Positions 46,493 to 54,761 of a DNA stretch of 64,000 nt are shown here, one piece after another. The notes under the pieces are model-generated. The model was not told the origin of the DNA, did not search any database, and saw nothing but the letters and a program-made list of their open reading frames with translations. Both the position numbers and the translations under genes were made by a program. This DNA comes from a virus. The number at the start of each line of letters is the position of its first letter. Within the stretch, counting starts at the first letter, position 1. The stretch lies in IMG/VR virus record IMGVR_UViG_3300027770_000025, positions 1 through 64,000 of that record; one strand, given 5' to 3'.

Positions 46493-46514
46493 AAAAAGTT
46501 TCGGGATAAAAAAA
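46483..46514 (-). promoter_or_regulatory. Early-type promoter overlapping the tRNA-Lys 5' end
   Basis: TTTTTTTATCCCG, 11 nt, then TACATTAG (one change from TAnnTTTG). The -7 slot lies inside the tRNA-Lys acceptor strand, so transcription from it would start within the tRNA; it could serve tRNA-Cys and downstream genes. Confidence 0.5.
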
Positions 46515-46518
46515 TATT

Positions 46519-46668
46519 TTATAAAATATCTTCCTGAATTGTGTAATTTATTATGTCATGAATTTCTATCATCCATGACATAGCTTCTTCATATGTTATT
46601 CCGGTTAACCCTTCTACAGGAACAGGGGGATATGATGAGATATTAATTACGCTGTAAGTTGTTTCCAT
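46519..46668 (-). CDS. Hypothetical small protein
   Basis: 49 aa, ATG at 46668, the ATG following directly on the preceding gene's stop (its TAA ends at 46670). Sequence shows METTYSVINI, a Pro-rich PPVPVEGLTG and an acidic/aromatic helix (YEEAMSWMIEIHDII). The coding frame is supported by its tight coupling to the 46670-47467 gene. No family recognised; it could be a partner of the upstream structural protein. Confidence 0.55.
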   Translation of the reverse strand: METTYSVINISSYPPVPVEGLTGITYEEAMSWMIEIHDIINYTIQEDIL

Positions 46669-46669
46669 A

Positions 46670-47467
46670 TTAGCTGAATGTTAGTGTTAATGTTTGTGTC
46701 TGTGCCCCTATCGTACCCCCAATTCCACCCCAGTTTGCATTATTAACGAATGGTCTCAATGCAGCTGTGCTAGCTGCATCACAGCTGAGAGTGTTTGAAA
46801 ATTCAACCACATTTGCTGGAACTGGAGGAGTACCATAACGACATCCAGTTCCAACAAGCCAGGTATTAGCTCCGATAGTAACGCTGACTGTGGTACCGTT
46901 TCTTAGATTGGTTGCTAGTGTTTGAACCTTTATTGGGTCAGATACATTATATACGGGCGAGCCCGAAAGGGAGCTTGTAAACGTAAAGTTTGTGTAGCTG
47001 CCTGTTAGTGATGCCCTAAATGCTGTCCATGCATTTTCTATTGCTGTACCTGGACTTGTGCTATATGTAAAAAGTTGGGAAAACGTTACCTGTACTTGTC
47101 CAGAGAAAAGTCCGTAATTATTTGTATCCAACCATCCAGTTGCTCCTGCTGTTGTTGTTAAATTCCCCGGGCTCCCTGGCAATCTATTAACTACCGCTAA
47201 AAGTTGGGCTTCTGATGTTCCTGCTGTTTTCCAAAAAGTGGGAACATCAGCAAGGGCAAACCCAGTTCCGCCACCAGTTGTTCTCCCTGCTAACCCTCTT
47301 GTTGTGGTATCTGATGTGATTAAATAAACACCAGTGTCATCGACACCTCCGTACCATCCCCCTGTACTAACATCCACATTGCCGGCAGAATATTGCAAAG
47401 TTTTCATCTGGGTAGCACCAGACTCTGCAGTTCCCCCTGGGTTATATTTGAATATGTAAGTTGCCAT
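46670..47467 (-). CDS. Putative virion protein, unknown family
   Basis: 265 aa, Thr/Gly/Ser/Asn-rich, mostly beta strands, no signal peptide. Regular features include GGWYGGVDDTGVYLITSDTT and a C-terminal TQTLTLTFS. Composition is like phage fibre or decoration proteins, and an AATATATAG motif lies upstream of the ATG, so a late structural role is likely. No specific family recognised. The 49-aa gene follows directly. Confidence 0.6.
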   Translation of the reverse strand: MATYIFKYNPGGTAESGATQMKTLQYSAGNVDVSTGGWYGGVDDTGVYLITSDTTTRGLAGRTTGGGTGFALADVPTFWKTAGTSEAQLLAVVNRLPGSPGNLTTTAGATGWLDTNNYGLFSGQVQVTFSQLFTYSTSPGTAIENAWTAFRASLTGSYTNFTFTSSLSGSPVYNVSDPIKVQTLATNLRNGTTVSVTIGANTWLVGTGCRYGTPPVPANVVEFSNTLSCDAASTAALRPFVNNANWGGIGGTIGAQTQTLTLTFS

Positions 47468-47488
47468 TTAATATTGTTAACTATTTTT

Positions 47489-47497
47489 CTATATATT
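47489..47497 (-). promoter_or_regulatory. Putative late-type promoter motif AATATATAG
   Basis: Lies 22-30 nt upstream of the ATG at 47467, between tRNA-Arg and the gene. Confidence 0.4.
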
Positions 47498-47524
47498 TTT
47501 TTTATTAGGAATATACGGGTATCG

Positions 47525-47597
47525 TGGCTTCAGAAGGATTCGAACCCTCACCAACTCGTTCGAAGCGAGGTATGCTAATCCATTACACTATGAAGCC
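47525..47597 (-). tRNA. tRNA-Arg(TCG)
   Basis: Acceptor GGCTTCA/TGAAGCC pairs fully, the anticodon stem CTCG/CGAG holds loop CTTCGAA (anticodon TCG, codon CGA), and the T arm has TTCGAAT. CCA is not encoded. Confidence 0.92.
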
Positions 47598-47599
47598 AT

Positions 47600-47632
47600 G
47601 AAAAAGGACTCTGTATTTATCAGAGTCCTTTC
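47600..47632 (-). terminator. Intrinsic terminator
   Basis: AAGGACTCTG/CAGAGTCCTT forms a 10-bp stem with a 7-nt loop, followed on the minus strand by TTTTT. It ends whatever is transcribed from the 47633-47972 region and stands 3 nt before tRNA-Arg. Confidence 0.82.
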
Positions 47633-47972
47633 CATTTAATATTTCGGTATCTGAGATGATAAAGAGCATAGACTAAAACCAAATCTAAGTCAATATCAAA
47701 GACCCTTTCCTACTACAAAGTCAAAGTCAAAAACTAAGTCTCATTTTCGTTAGCCAATTTTTCGCATGCGATAACCTGTCTAACTGGTGAGTTCTATCTC
47801 AGTTTTTAGAATTTGTAGGAAAGGCGGGATATGATTATACCCACCCGGAGGCGGATAAGATTTGTAGTTTATAAATATAGGGGCATTCAGCCAGCATATA
47901 AAAAATCCCTACCATCCCAGATCAAATGAATGTGGAATCATCTTGTGACTATCCACACCCAACCCAATTCCT
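47633..47972 (-). ncRNA. Unexplained structured region, candidate non-coding RNA
   Basis: 340 nt without a credible gene. Arms at 47704-47713 and 47815-47824 pair over 10 bp, a second pair AAAAACT/AGTTTTT (47729-47735 and 47801-47807) stacks inside, and an inner GTTAG/CTAAC stem encloses the 10-bp palindrome TCGCATGCGA (47762-47771). A terminator follows on the minus strand. No T arm or tag frame, so not tmRNA. The strand is inferred from the terminator. Confidence 0.4.
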
Positions 47973-48890
47973 TTATTCAGCTACGTCCTTTAAGAACATA
48001 TCGATCACCTCCTGAAATCTAGGATCGATACCTATTCTCAAAGCTGCTGTTTTTTTAATTTCATTCTGACGCTCTTCTTCAAACAAATGCGAAGCTTGAC
48101 GGTAGTTAGCCTGCCATTCCTCTTTTGCCTTGCTGTAATCGCTAATGACTTTTTGATTCACCTCATTAACAGAAGCTTCCTTAACCGCATTATCTTTAGC
48201 AATTCTAGCGTTCTCGGTGGTTACTAAATTCTTAACCTTCGCCTTGAAGTAGTTAACACGTTGCTCGTGAGCTCTATGAACTCCAGCAAGTTGTTCATGT
48301 AAATCACCTAACTCTTCAGACGTGTGATGTACACTAACCTTAAGTGGAGTTTTCTTTCCAGACTCTACTTCGATCCACTCTAGAGTTTTAAGTGTAGGTA
48401 ACTCTGATCTTAAGTTATCTAATTTACCCCCTTTGTGAATGAATTGTCCTACGTGAGATGCAAAAGCTTCCGCTTCTAAATACTCGTTGTATTCGGCTAA
48501 AGAAAGTTGGCTCCAAGCCCAATCTTCGTTAACTGAATCATCTATTTCTGCACTTTGAAGTTCACCGCATTTAGGAATCTCGATATCAAATTCCATGCGG
48601 GTGTTTCTAAGTCCATTAAGCATCTCTTCTTTGGCCTTAATGTTTTCCATTAAAAAAGCCTGGGTAGCGTGAAGCTTTGATTTATCTGCTAGCAGATCAA
48701 CCACGTTTTCTGGCATCTTTTTGCCCGGAGTTTCGATATAGGTCTCCTCTCCTATTTTAAGGACCTTTTCAACGTTGTTGATGTCTCTTAATTTAAAAGA
48801 GATGTCTCTTGATCTTTGGTTGCAAAGATTAGAGATTGACTGTGCTTGAGACATTGATAGTCCCTTCGAAGCTAAAGAATTTTTTCTCAT
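47973..48890 (-). CDS. Conserved hypothetical, coiled-coil protein
   Basis: 305 aa. N-terminus MRKNSLASKGLSMSQAQSISNLCNQR, then helical segments rich in Glu/Lys/Ala/Asn with likely coiled coils at about 75-110 and 190-290. No enzyme motif. It has its own exact early-type promoter about 40 nt upstream. The even charge pattern suggests a soluble scaffold or nucleic-acid-independent binding protein. Function unknown; early expression is inferred from the promoter. Confidence 0.7.
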   Translation of the reverse strand: MRKNSLASKGLSMSQAQSISNLCNQRSRDISFKLRDINNVEKVLKIGEETYIETPGKKMPENVVDLLADKSKLHATQAFLMENIKAKEEMLNGLRNTRMEFDIEIPKCGELQSAEIDDSVNEDWAWSQLSLAEYNEYLEAEAFASHVGQFIHKGGKLDNLRSELPTLKTLEWIEVESGKKTPLKVSVHHTSEELGDLHEQLAGVHRAHEQRVNYFKAKVKNLVTTENARIAKDNAVKEASVNEVNQKVISDYSKAKEEWQANYRQASHLFEEERQNEIKKTAALRIGIDPRFQEVIDMFLKDVAE

Positions 48891-48927
48891 ATGGTATAAA
48901 AAATTAAAGTATTTTCTTATTTATAGC

Positions 48928-48959
48928 GCAAACTTATGGTATTGTTACGGGATAAAAAA
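48928..48959 (-). promoter_or_regulatory. Early-type promoter
   Basis: TTTTTTTATCCCG, 11 nt, then TAAGTTTG, a perfect match to the TAnnTTTG consensus. Drives the 48890 gene. Confidence 0.8.
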
Positions 48960-48976
48960 ATATTAAGTGATTTTTT

Positions 48977-49369
48977 TTAAATTACTTCGTTTTCAGATCC
49001 TCCGAAGAAATATAGGATTGATCTAATGTTTCGTTGTTCGTTGCTTAAGGCTTCAGCCTTAATTTTTTCGATAGCCATATAACCTTGTACAGATAAAAGG
49101 GTGTTTCTCTTGTCCATCAATTCAGTGTTTGTTCTAGATACATCAATAAAAGCAGCCTCTCTTGATTCTGCATTGCTGTAAATCTTCTTCCCGTTGTCAT
49201 CAACCTGTGAATTAATTTCAGTTTTAATTACAGATTCGATCTGAGAGATCTCATTAGAGATGTTTTGGGTCTGTTCGTTGTAATCTAAAATCATTCCTTG
49301 TTTTTCAAAAATCGCGTTAGGGATTTCCGATAGTCTTTCTGCAAGACTTGCTAATCTTTCTTTGTTCAT
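48977..49369 (-). CDS. Hypothetical coiled-coil protein
   Basis: 130 aa, nearly all helix, with heptad-like spacing at 20-60 and 75-115 and a C-terminal YFFGGSENEVI. It starts 2 nt after the end of the cREC-like gene, so it is in one transcript with it and with the upstream glycosyltransferases. No family recognised. Confidence 0.6.
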   Translation of the reverse strand: MNKERLASLAERLSEIPNAIFEKQGMILDYNEQTQNISNEISQIESVIKTEINSQVDDNGKKIYSNAESREAAFIDVSRTNTELMDKRNTLLSVQGYMAIEKIKAEALSNEQRNIRSILYFFGGSENEVI

Positions 49370-49371
49370 GT

Positions 49372-49821
49372 TTATAAAATTTGTTTATTAATTGTTCCAT
49401 TTATCTCATAATCCCATCTAACCCTTATGCATGTTTCTGGTCTTTTACAGAGCTTAAGATAGAGATTTATATAACCCATGATATGGCAACACCCTATGGG
49501 ATTTGCAGAGTGTGTATAACATTGTGGCAGATCTTGTCCGGTAGATTTAGAATACTCTATTAACCATTTAGCAGCATCTAGACCGGTCTTTTCTTTTATC
49601 TTTGAATAGTCAATTACGTAAGTTTCCCTAACCTCTTCAACATAATGGCGGGTAGCAGAAAAATCTAGATCGTGATCTAGTGTTATAATTTCAATGTTAT
49701 CCAATCCGGTTTTTTCTACCAGATCGATAAACTCTTTGAAGTTCTTAACCACAACCCATTCGGTATCAGCTGATGGTGATTCTAATGGTGTTCTCTGGTC
49801 GTCTAGATAGATTGAAATCAT
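49372..49821 (-). CDS. cREC-like receiver-fold protein
   Basis: 149 aa. SIYLDDQRTP at the start and EIITLDHDLDF around residue 47 match the cyclic-phosphate-processing receiver-like (cREC) group, which keeps the acidic pocket of response regulators but is linked to RNA or nucleotide metabolism rather than two-component signalling. A C-terminal IGCCHIMGYINLYLKL follows. The last base of the upstream gene overlaps by 4 nt. Confidence 0.65.
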   Translation of the reverse strand: MISIYLDDQRTPLESPSADTEWVVVKNFKEFIDLVEKTGLDNIEIITLDHDLDFSATRHYVEEVRETYVIDYSKIKEKTGLDAAKWLIEYSKSTGQDLPQCYTHSANPIGCCHIMGYINLYLKLCKRPETCIRVRWDYEINGTINKQIL

Positions 49822-50825
49822 TTTTTACTTTTTATATTCTCTATGGATTTTCCTATTTCAGCATCGTCGATCATTCCATGGTAGAACTGAACCCTTTCAG
49901 AATCTTCACACTTCTGTAGCAAATTATCGAATATGTGTGCATTCATTATATTGCTGTTCGATTCCACATAATCTACAACATCAGCATATAGGGTGTTAAC
50001 GAAAATTCTTCCGTAATTTTGTGTTGCATTTCTTCTCCATAGCGTAACATTTATTGCAGTCTCTTCAGCTATAGGATAAAACTCTCGGTCAAAGCTATTT
50101 AGATACTCGTTCTCAGTTATAGATTTCCACTCTAATAAGAAGTCCCCGCATTTTTCATTGAAGCTTAATGCACAGCTGTAGACATAAGTCATTGTTGGGT
50201 TCTTAACTCCATAATATCTCATTAGCCTGCTGTAGTCCTTTATGTCAAGATTCTCTAACTCATGCTCATATACTTTTATCGGGAAATCCTTACCATCAAA
50301 TATGATCTCATATGATTGATCTTCGTGGTTGATTCTTTTAATGTTACCGAATGCTGATGTTGCTCCGGATGTGAAATAGTTAACCCTTGTACCTCTAAAT
50401 TCGTCCCTTATTATAACTCTACCCTCTAGATTAAATTTAGGAAAAGCATTATTAGGATCTATCATGTTATAATAATAAGGCAAATCCCAATTTCCAACAG
50501 AAAGAAGTGGATAATTAAAATCATGTACAAAGAAGTTAGGATCAAATCTTCTGCTGATCACTATATCTGAATCAAGAAATAATATGTCACCACCGAAGGT
50601 TCTTAAAGCATCCAAACAAATTCCGGGTTTATAAAACGGAAATCTTTTCATCTTAGGATCTAATGGCCAGTGTTTTTTTGTCAGATTTGGGTATTGAAGA
50701 TCTGACTCAAATCCCACTGTATAATATAGGAATTCAATATTATCATGACCATGTAAGTGGAGTGACTGTAACAAGTAGTCTACTTGATATTCGTAATTCT
50801 TGTCTGTGAATGCTAATATTTTCAT
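49818..50825 (-). CDS. GT8-like glycosyltransferase
   Basis: 335 aa. N-terminal KILAFTDKNYEYQVDYLLQSL and YYTVGFES, then the metal site GGDILFLDSDIVIS (D-S-D at about 84-86), a pattern of GT-A enzymes such as GT8. The C-terminal half lacks other named motifs. It is in the second sugar locus, 3 nt from the GT2 gene. Donor unknown. Confidence 0.72.
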   Translation of the reverse strand: MKILAFTDKNYEYQVDYLLQSLHLHGHDNIEFLYYTVGFESDLQYPNLTKKHWPLDPKMKRFPFYKPGICLDALRTFGGDILFLDSDIVISRRFDPNFFVHDFNYPLLSVGNWDLPYYYNMIDPNNAFPKFNLEGRVIIRDEFRGTRVNYFTSGATSAFGNIKRINHEDQSYEIIFDGKDFPIKVYEHELENLDIKDYSRLMRYYGVKNPTMTYVYSCALSFNEKCGDFLLEWKSITENEYLNSFDREFYPIAEETAINVTLWRRNATQNYGRIFVNTLYADVVDYVESNSNIMNAHIFDNLLQKCEDSERVQFYHGMIDDAEIGKSIENIKSKK

Positions 50826-50828
50826 TGT

Positions 50829-52007
50829 TTATCTTGCTTTTGGGTTTAATATAAAGGTGATCTTAGTGAAATCTATAAAATACCACCAAGAAAACCCAGC
50901 ATTATGAATAGCAGATTCCATATCGCTTCTAATATCTAATGCCTCAATTTCTAGTGTTACTATAATTTGTTCTAGTGAAGGATCAATTGTTGATAACCTA
51001 TTGGTAAATGTTTCTATATCCTGAATATTCTTAATAGAAAAAATTAGGTGCGAAGGGTGCTCTATTTTTTTATTAAACCAAAAATCGTGATCGAAATAGA
51101 GTTCCCCTATTCTATTTCTGTCCCTCGCATTTAGATTGCTGTTATAGTACTCCACTCTTGCTCTGTATGTTATACTACCAAGATTTGAATAGTACATCTG
51201 ATATAAAGAATCAAAAGAACCGTCATAGTGATAATGTATAGATTCTAGGGTTTTCCTGCTTTTTCTGCTTTCTGCCTTAGTCATCATACCTTTATCCTCT
51301 GCTTCTATATCGGATAAAGAAACTCCCCTGCTCTGCCACATAGGTCCTGATACAGATCCCACTCTGTAGGTATAATCATGTAGTGTTCTAGGTAGGCATA
51401 GCATTTTACCACACTCCTCGTAATTTAGAATTTTTAGAATATCAGCGCTCATGCTATGTGTGTACTCGCCTTCTCTTGCTATCTCCCCCCTATGTAATAT
51501 AGCAGATTTTCTGAAACATCTGGCGTCTCCCATTACGGAATGAACATTGTTTTTTAGACCCTCTATAAAATTAGACGATCCGTTGTATTTTATATACTTA
51601 GCACCTATTGAATGCCCGGTTACATTTCCATCTTTCATTACTGATGTTGCTCCTATAATAGATAATTCGGGGAACCTTTCAAGATGAACTAAGTAACATT
51701 CAAGTAGCTTAGGATACATAATATCATCAGAATCTATAGTCAGTATGAATTCTCCACTGGATTCTATTAATGGCAAATTCCAGTAATAGTGATTTTTCCA
51801 TTTAGGATAGATCACTCTTACTCTGCTATCATTTTTTTCGAGATTCTTCAAAGTCTCCAGAACTAAAGGATCCTCGCTGAAGTCGTCGCACACAAGCCAT
51901 TCCCAATTGGTGTGGGTTTGGTTTTTTATTGATTCGTAGACCTTTTCTAAATCATCTATATAATTATAGAATCCTGTGAGTATGCTAAATTTGGTTTTTT
52001 TCTCCAT
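50829..52007 (-). CDS. GT2-family glycosyltransferase
   Basis: 392 aa. Classic GT2 start: FSILTGFYNYIDDLEKVYESIKNQTHTNWEWLVCDDFSED, with ILTIDSDDIMYP as metal site. The C-terminal 150 residues contain an extra domain with SHLIFSIKNIQDIETFT and a final FSWWYFIDFTKITFIL. Likely transfers a sugar to a growing chain. Abuts the glf gene. Confidence 0.88.
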   Translation of the reverse strand: MEKKTKFSILTGFYNYIDDLEKVYESIKNQTHTNWEWLVCDDFSEDPLVLETLKNLEKNDSRVRVIYPKWKNHYYWNLPLIESSGEFILTIDSDDIMYPKLLECYLVHLERFPELSIIGATSVMKDGNVTGHSIGAKYIKYNGSSNFIEGLKNNVHSVMGDARCFRKSAILHRGEIAREGEYTHSMSADILKILNYEECGKMLCLPRTLHDYTYRVGSVSGPMWQSRGVSLSDIEAEDKGMMTKAESRKSRKTLESIHYHYDGSFDSLYQMYYSNLGSITYRARVEYYNSNLNARDRNRIGELYFDHDFWFNKKIEHPSHLIFSIKNIQDIETFTNRLSTIDPSLEQIIVTLEIEALDIRSDMESAIHNAGFSWWYFIDFTKITFILNPKAR

Positions 52008-53117
52008 TTAATATTCGTAATTTGTTAGCTGCTTAAATTTATGTAACGCACTTCCTATAACCTGGTGCATGTCGTAGTATTTATACTCTGCCAATCTACC
52101 GCCAAAGATATATTTGGGCGATATCTCGTTTGAAAGCTTTTGGTAATCTATATACCTTAGATTGTTCTCCGAGTTATTCACCGGATAATATCTTTCCTTA
52201 CCAGGTTCCCATGAATCCGGATATTCCCTAGTTATTATTGTGGAATCACTTTTTGTAAATTCGAAGTGCTTGTGTTCGCAGATTCTGGTGTATGGTATTT
52301 CCTCCTCTGTGTAGTTAATTAAAGCATTACCCTGATAATCGGGAATATTTAGTTCTTCTGTTTCGAATCTTAGACTTCTATATTCTAGTGGACCAAATTG
52401 ATACCCAAAGAATTCATCAATAGCTCCGGTGAAGATTATCGTTTTAGCCTCGCTCTCGAATTGCTCTTTATTCTCAAAGAAATCAACGCCAAGTCTAACC
52501 TCAACACCTTCCTGCATTTTCTCGATCATCTTGGTATATCCGCCAATAGGTATACCCTGATAGGTGTCATTAAAATAATTATCATCAAAGGTTAATCTAA
52601 TAGGAAGTCTTCTGATAATCGAAGAAGGCAATTCTTTAGGATCTCTACCCCATTGCTTCTTAGTGTACCCGTATATGAATTTTTTATAGATCTCTTCCCC
52701 AACCTGAGATAGTATCCATTCCTCTAGATTTTTAGGTGAATCTGAATGTATCTTTACTGATTCTAGGATTTTGTTAGCCTCTTCAGGAGTCTTAACACCA
52801 AATAACTGATATAGAGTAAATAAGTTTATAGGGAAAGAATATAAGTCCCCTTTATAACTCACTTTAGGCCTGTTTACGAAGTTATTAAAGCTTGCGAATC
52901 GGTTTACATAGTTCCAGATCCGATCGTCCGATGTGTGGAATATATGTGGTCCGTATTTGTGTACATTAATACCGTTAACATTCTCGCTATAAGCATTTCC
53001 TGCATTGTGAGACCTTTTATCTATTATTAAACATTTGTACCCTTTTTCGTTTGCTTGCTGTGCAAAGGTGGATCCGAATAAACCGGATCCTACTATAACG
53101 AAATCGTATTTATACAT
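52008..53117 (-). CDS. glf: UDP-galactopyranose mutase
   Basis: 369 aa from the ATG at 53117 (MYKYDFVIVGSGLFGS); an ATG 7 codons earlier overlaps the upstream stop and is less likely. Dinucleotide-binding GSGLFGS, then RSHNAGNAYSE, KYGPHIFHTSD, FVNRPKVSYKGDLYSFPIN, and GYTKKQWG, all typical of UGM with bound FAD. It turns UDP-Galp into UDP-Galf, so the glycan made by this locus probably contains galactofuranose. C-terminal GGRLAEYKYYDMHQVI is the family end. Confidence 0.95.
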   Translation of the reverse strand: MYKYDFVIVGSGLFGSTFAQQANEKGYKCLIIDKRSHNAGNAYSENVNGINVHKYGPHIFHTSDDRIWNYVNRFASFNNFVNRPKVSYKGDLYSFPINLFTLYQLFGVKTPEEANKILESVKIHSDSPKNLEEWILSQVGEEIYKKFIYGYTKKQWGRDPKELPSSIIRRLPIRLTFDDNYFNDTYQGIPIGGYTKMIEKMQEGVEVRLGVDFFENKEQFESEAKTIIFTGAIDEFFGYQFGPLEYRSLRFETEELNIPDYQGNALINYTEEEIPYTRICEHKHFEFTKSDSTIITREYPDSWEPGKERYYPVNNSENNLRYIDYQKLSNEISPKYIFGGRLAEYKYYDMHQVIGSALHKFKQLTNYEY

Positions 53118-53128
53118 TTCTTTATTTT

Positions 53129-53992
53129 TTAAAACCATTTATTTTCTGATTCAAAGTAATATTTATAGTCATTAAGATAGAAATATTTCCTCGGGTTTAG
53201 GTATTGACTAACTCCTTCTGCATTACCTCTATATAAACACACCCACATAGAAACATTACAGCTGTTTAATATCAACTTAGAGCATCTACTTAAGATTAGA
53301 GAGATTGCCATAAATTCAACACCAAAATTAGTCCTCCCCCCATTTTCTATAGTCCATACCACTTGCCATTCGTAGCTCTTGTTTATTACTGGGAGTTCCG
53401 GTATAAATATAGAATCGGGATATATGGACATCGCATGATCTAAAAATTCTTTCTCGTCAGTTTGAATCAAGATTTTATATTTTGGGTTCTCTTTAAGTAA
53501 GATTCCTATCTTATTGATGTATTCTTCATAACTAGGTGGATTAGCCTCCATTAACTTATCATTTCCCCTATAATATACACCTATAGTTTCCTCTGTATTG
53601 ATTTCATATTTTGCTAGAAAAGAGTTCATTTTTTCTAGCACTCTTTCTGATGGATCAAAATATGAATTTATTATCGGTAATATCTCTTTGTAGTTTATTC
53701 TTTTATATGGGCTGAATTGACCAAGGTATGTAAAATCACCATCTTCATATTTCATAAAATCTGTAAATAGTATAGTTTTACCGACCCCTGTTATTTCTGA
53801 TCCACGAGATTTAAAAAATTCACACCATATATCTGAATTGATTGATTCGTCTTCCTTATACCATTCCATTAAAGATGCCGTGGATATAAAGGGGAATTCA
53901 CATTCCTCGTTATATTTCGCTATTATCTGGTTTAATGTAACTGTGCATGTGCTAAAAAAACCGGCAGTAAAAACTGGTGATAAATTAGACAT
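53129..53992 (-). CDS. GT23/NodZ-like putative fucosyltransferase
   Basis: 287 aa. GVYYRGNDK (138-146) resembles the G-V-H-x-R-R-x-D-K donor loop of GT23/NodZ and O-fucosyltransferase folds, and YKILIQTDEKEFLDHA and FGVEFMAISLILSRCSKLILNSCNVSMW fit the C-terminal lobe of those enzymes. The first Arg is replaced by Tyr-Arg spacing, so activity is uncertain. A GDP-fucose user would fit the Gmd/Fcl genes elsewhere in the window. Overlaps the oxygenase gene by 8 nt. Confidence 0.6.
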   Translation of the reverse strand: MSNLSPVFTAGFFSTCTVTLNQIIAKYNEECEFPFISTASLMEWYKEDESINSDIWCEFFKSRGSEITGVGKTILFTDFMKYEDGDFTYLGQFSPYKRINYKEILPIINSYFDPSERVLEKMNSFLAKYEINTEETIGVYYRGNDKLMEANPPSYEEYINKIGILLKENPKYKILIQTDEKEFLDHAMSIYPDSIFIPELPVINKSYEWQVVWTIENGGRTNFGVEFMAISLILSRCSKLILNSCNVSMWVCLYRGNAEGVSQYLNPRKYFYLNDYKYYFESENKWF

Positions 53993-54761
53993 TCTTTATT
54001 AGATTTGGATATCGTAATTTATGATCTGCTCTTTTCTTTCTTTCAGTTGCATATTCTTCGCTCTCCTCCATCCAAGGAAGTTTTAAATATTCAGTTGAAC
54101 TCCATTCATCCTCTATCACATTAGTTCTTATGTAGTAATAAGAAGCTATAGAAATTCTTGGACTTTCCCCTTGGTAAGGATAAGGATGTCCGTGGAAATT
54201 GTTTCTAGTATCAAACAAAACCCAACGATTAAATTTAGGCTCGATCACTTCTACAGCTCCTTCGGAGTTCCAGAACTCCAATTCTCCACCGTCTCCAGGT
54301 TTCCAGCTGCTGTTCAGGTATCCGATAAGATTGATGCATCTTAGCATCTGTTTATCGTCATTGTAAGTGGTGGGAAGAATATTGAAGTCTTTATGGATTG
54401 ATAAATATCCTCCTTCCTTAGTTTTATGTAATCCCCCGCCCCATCTTTTTTCGTCAACCAAAAGATCTTCGATTCCTGTTATTTCTGATACTGCGTCAAT
54501 AAATTTATCCGAATGAACATACCGGAATAACGATACCAGATTCTCCGGCATTTTAGACTGGTCATTCATTGCATATTTCTCGTACTCGAAATATGGGTTT
54601 GCATAACGCACAAATTCGGAATCGTCAATCACTAAAAATTCATTCTGGCATTTCAGAATGAATTCCTCGTCAAATAAGTTGTCTATTATAACAAACTTAG
54701 GTGATTCTTTTGTGTATTTATTTTTTGCTTCCTGTGATAATACTGAGCTGTGACTTATCAT
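53985..54761 (-). CDS. 2OG-Fe(II) oxygenase
   Basis: 258 aa. Iron-binding H-x-D at His123/Asp125 (SIHKDFN), a distal His in FHGHPYP (190-192) and the 2-oxoglutarate-binding R-x-S at Arg202/Ser204, on a double-stranded beta-helix core (ELEFWNSEG, NRWVLFDT). Related to prolyl-4-hydroxylase-type enzymes. Substrate unknown: candidates are a sugar, a nucleotide or a collagen-like fibre residue (inference; the third fibre has Pro in X positions). Overlaps neighbours by 4 and 8 nt. Confidence 0.85.
   Translation of the reverse strand: MISHSSVLSQEAKNKYTKESPKFVIIDNLFDEEFILKCQNEFLVIDDSEFVRYANPYFEYEKYAMNDQSKMPENLVSLFRYVHSDKFIDAVSEITGIEDLLVDEKRWGGGLHKTKEGGYLSIHKDFNILPTTYNDDKQMLRCINLIGYLNSSWKPGDGGELEFWNSEGAVEVIEPKFNRWVLFDTRNNFHGHPYPYQGESPRISIASYYYIRTNVIEDEWSSTEYLKLPWMEESEEYATERKKRADHKLRYPNLIKNV

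Noticed and set aside
47633-47972. tmRNA
   Set aside because: No tRNA-like T arm (GTTCGAATC), no acceptor pairing of the two ends and no plausible tag frame with tandem stops.
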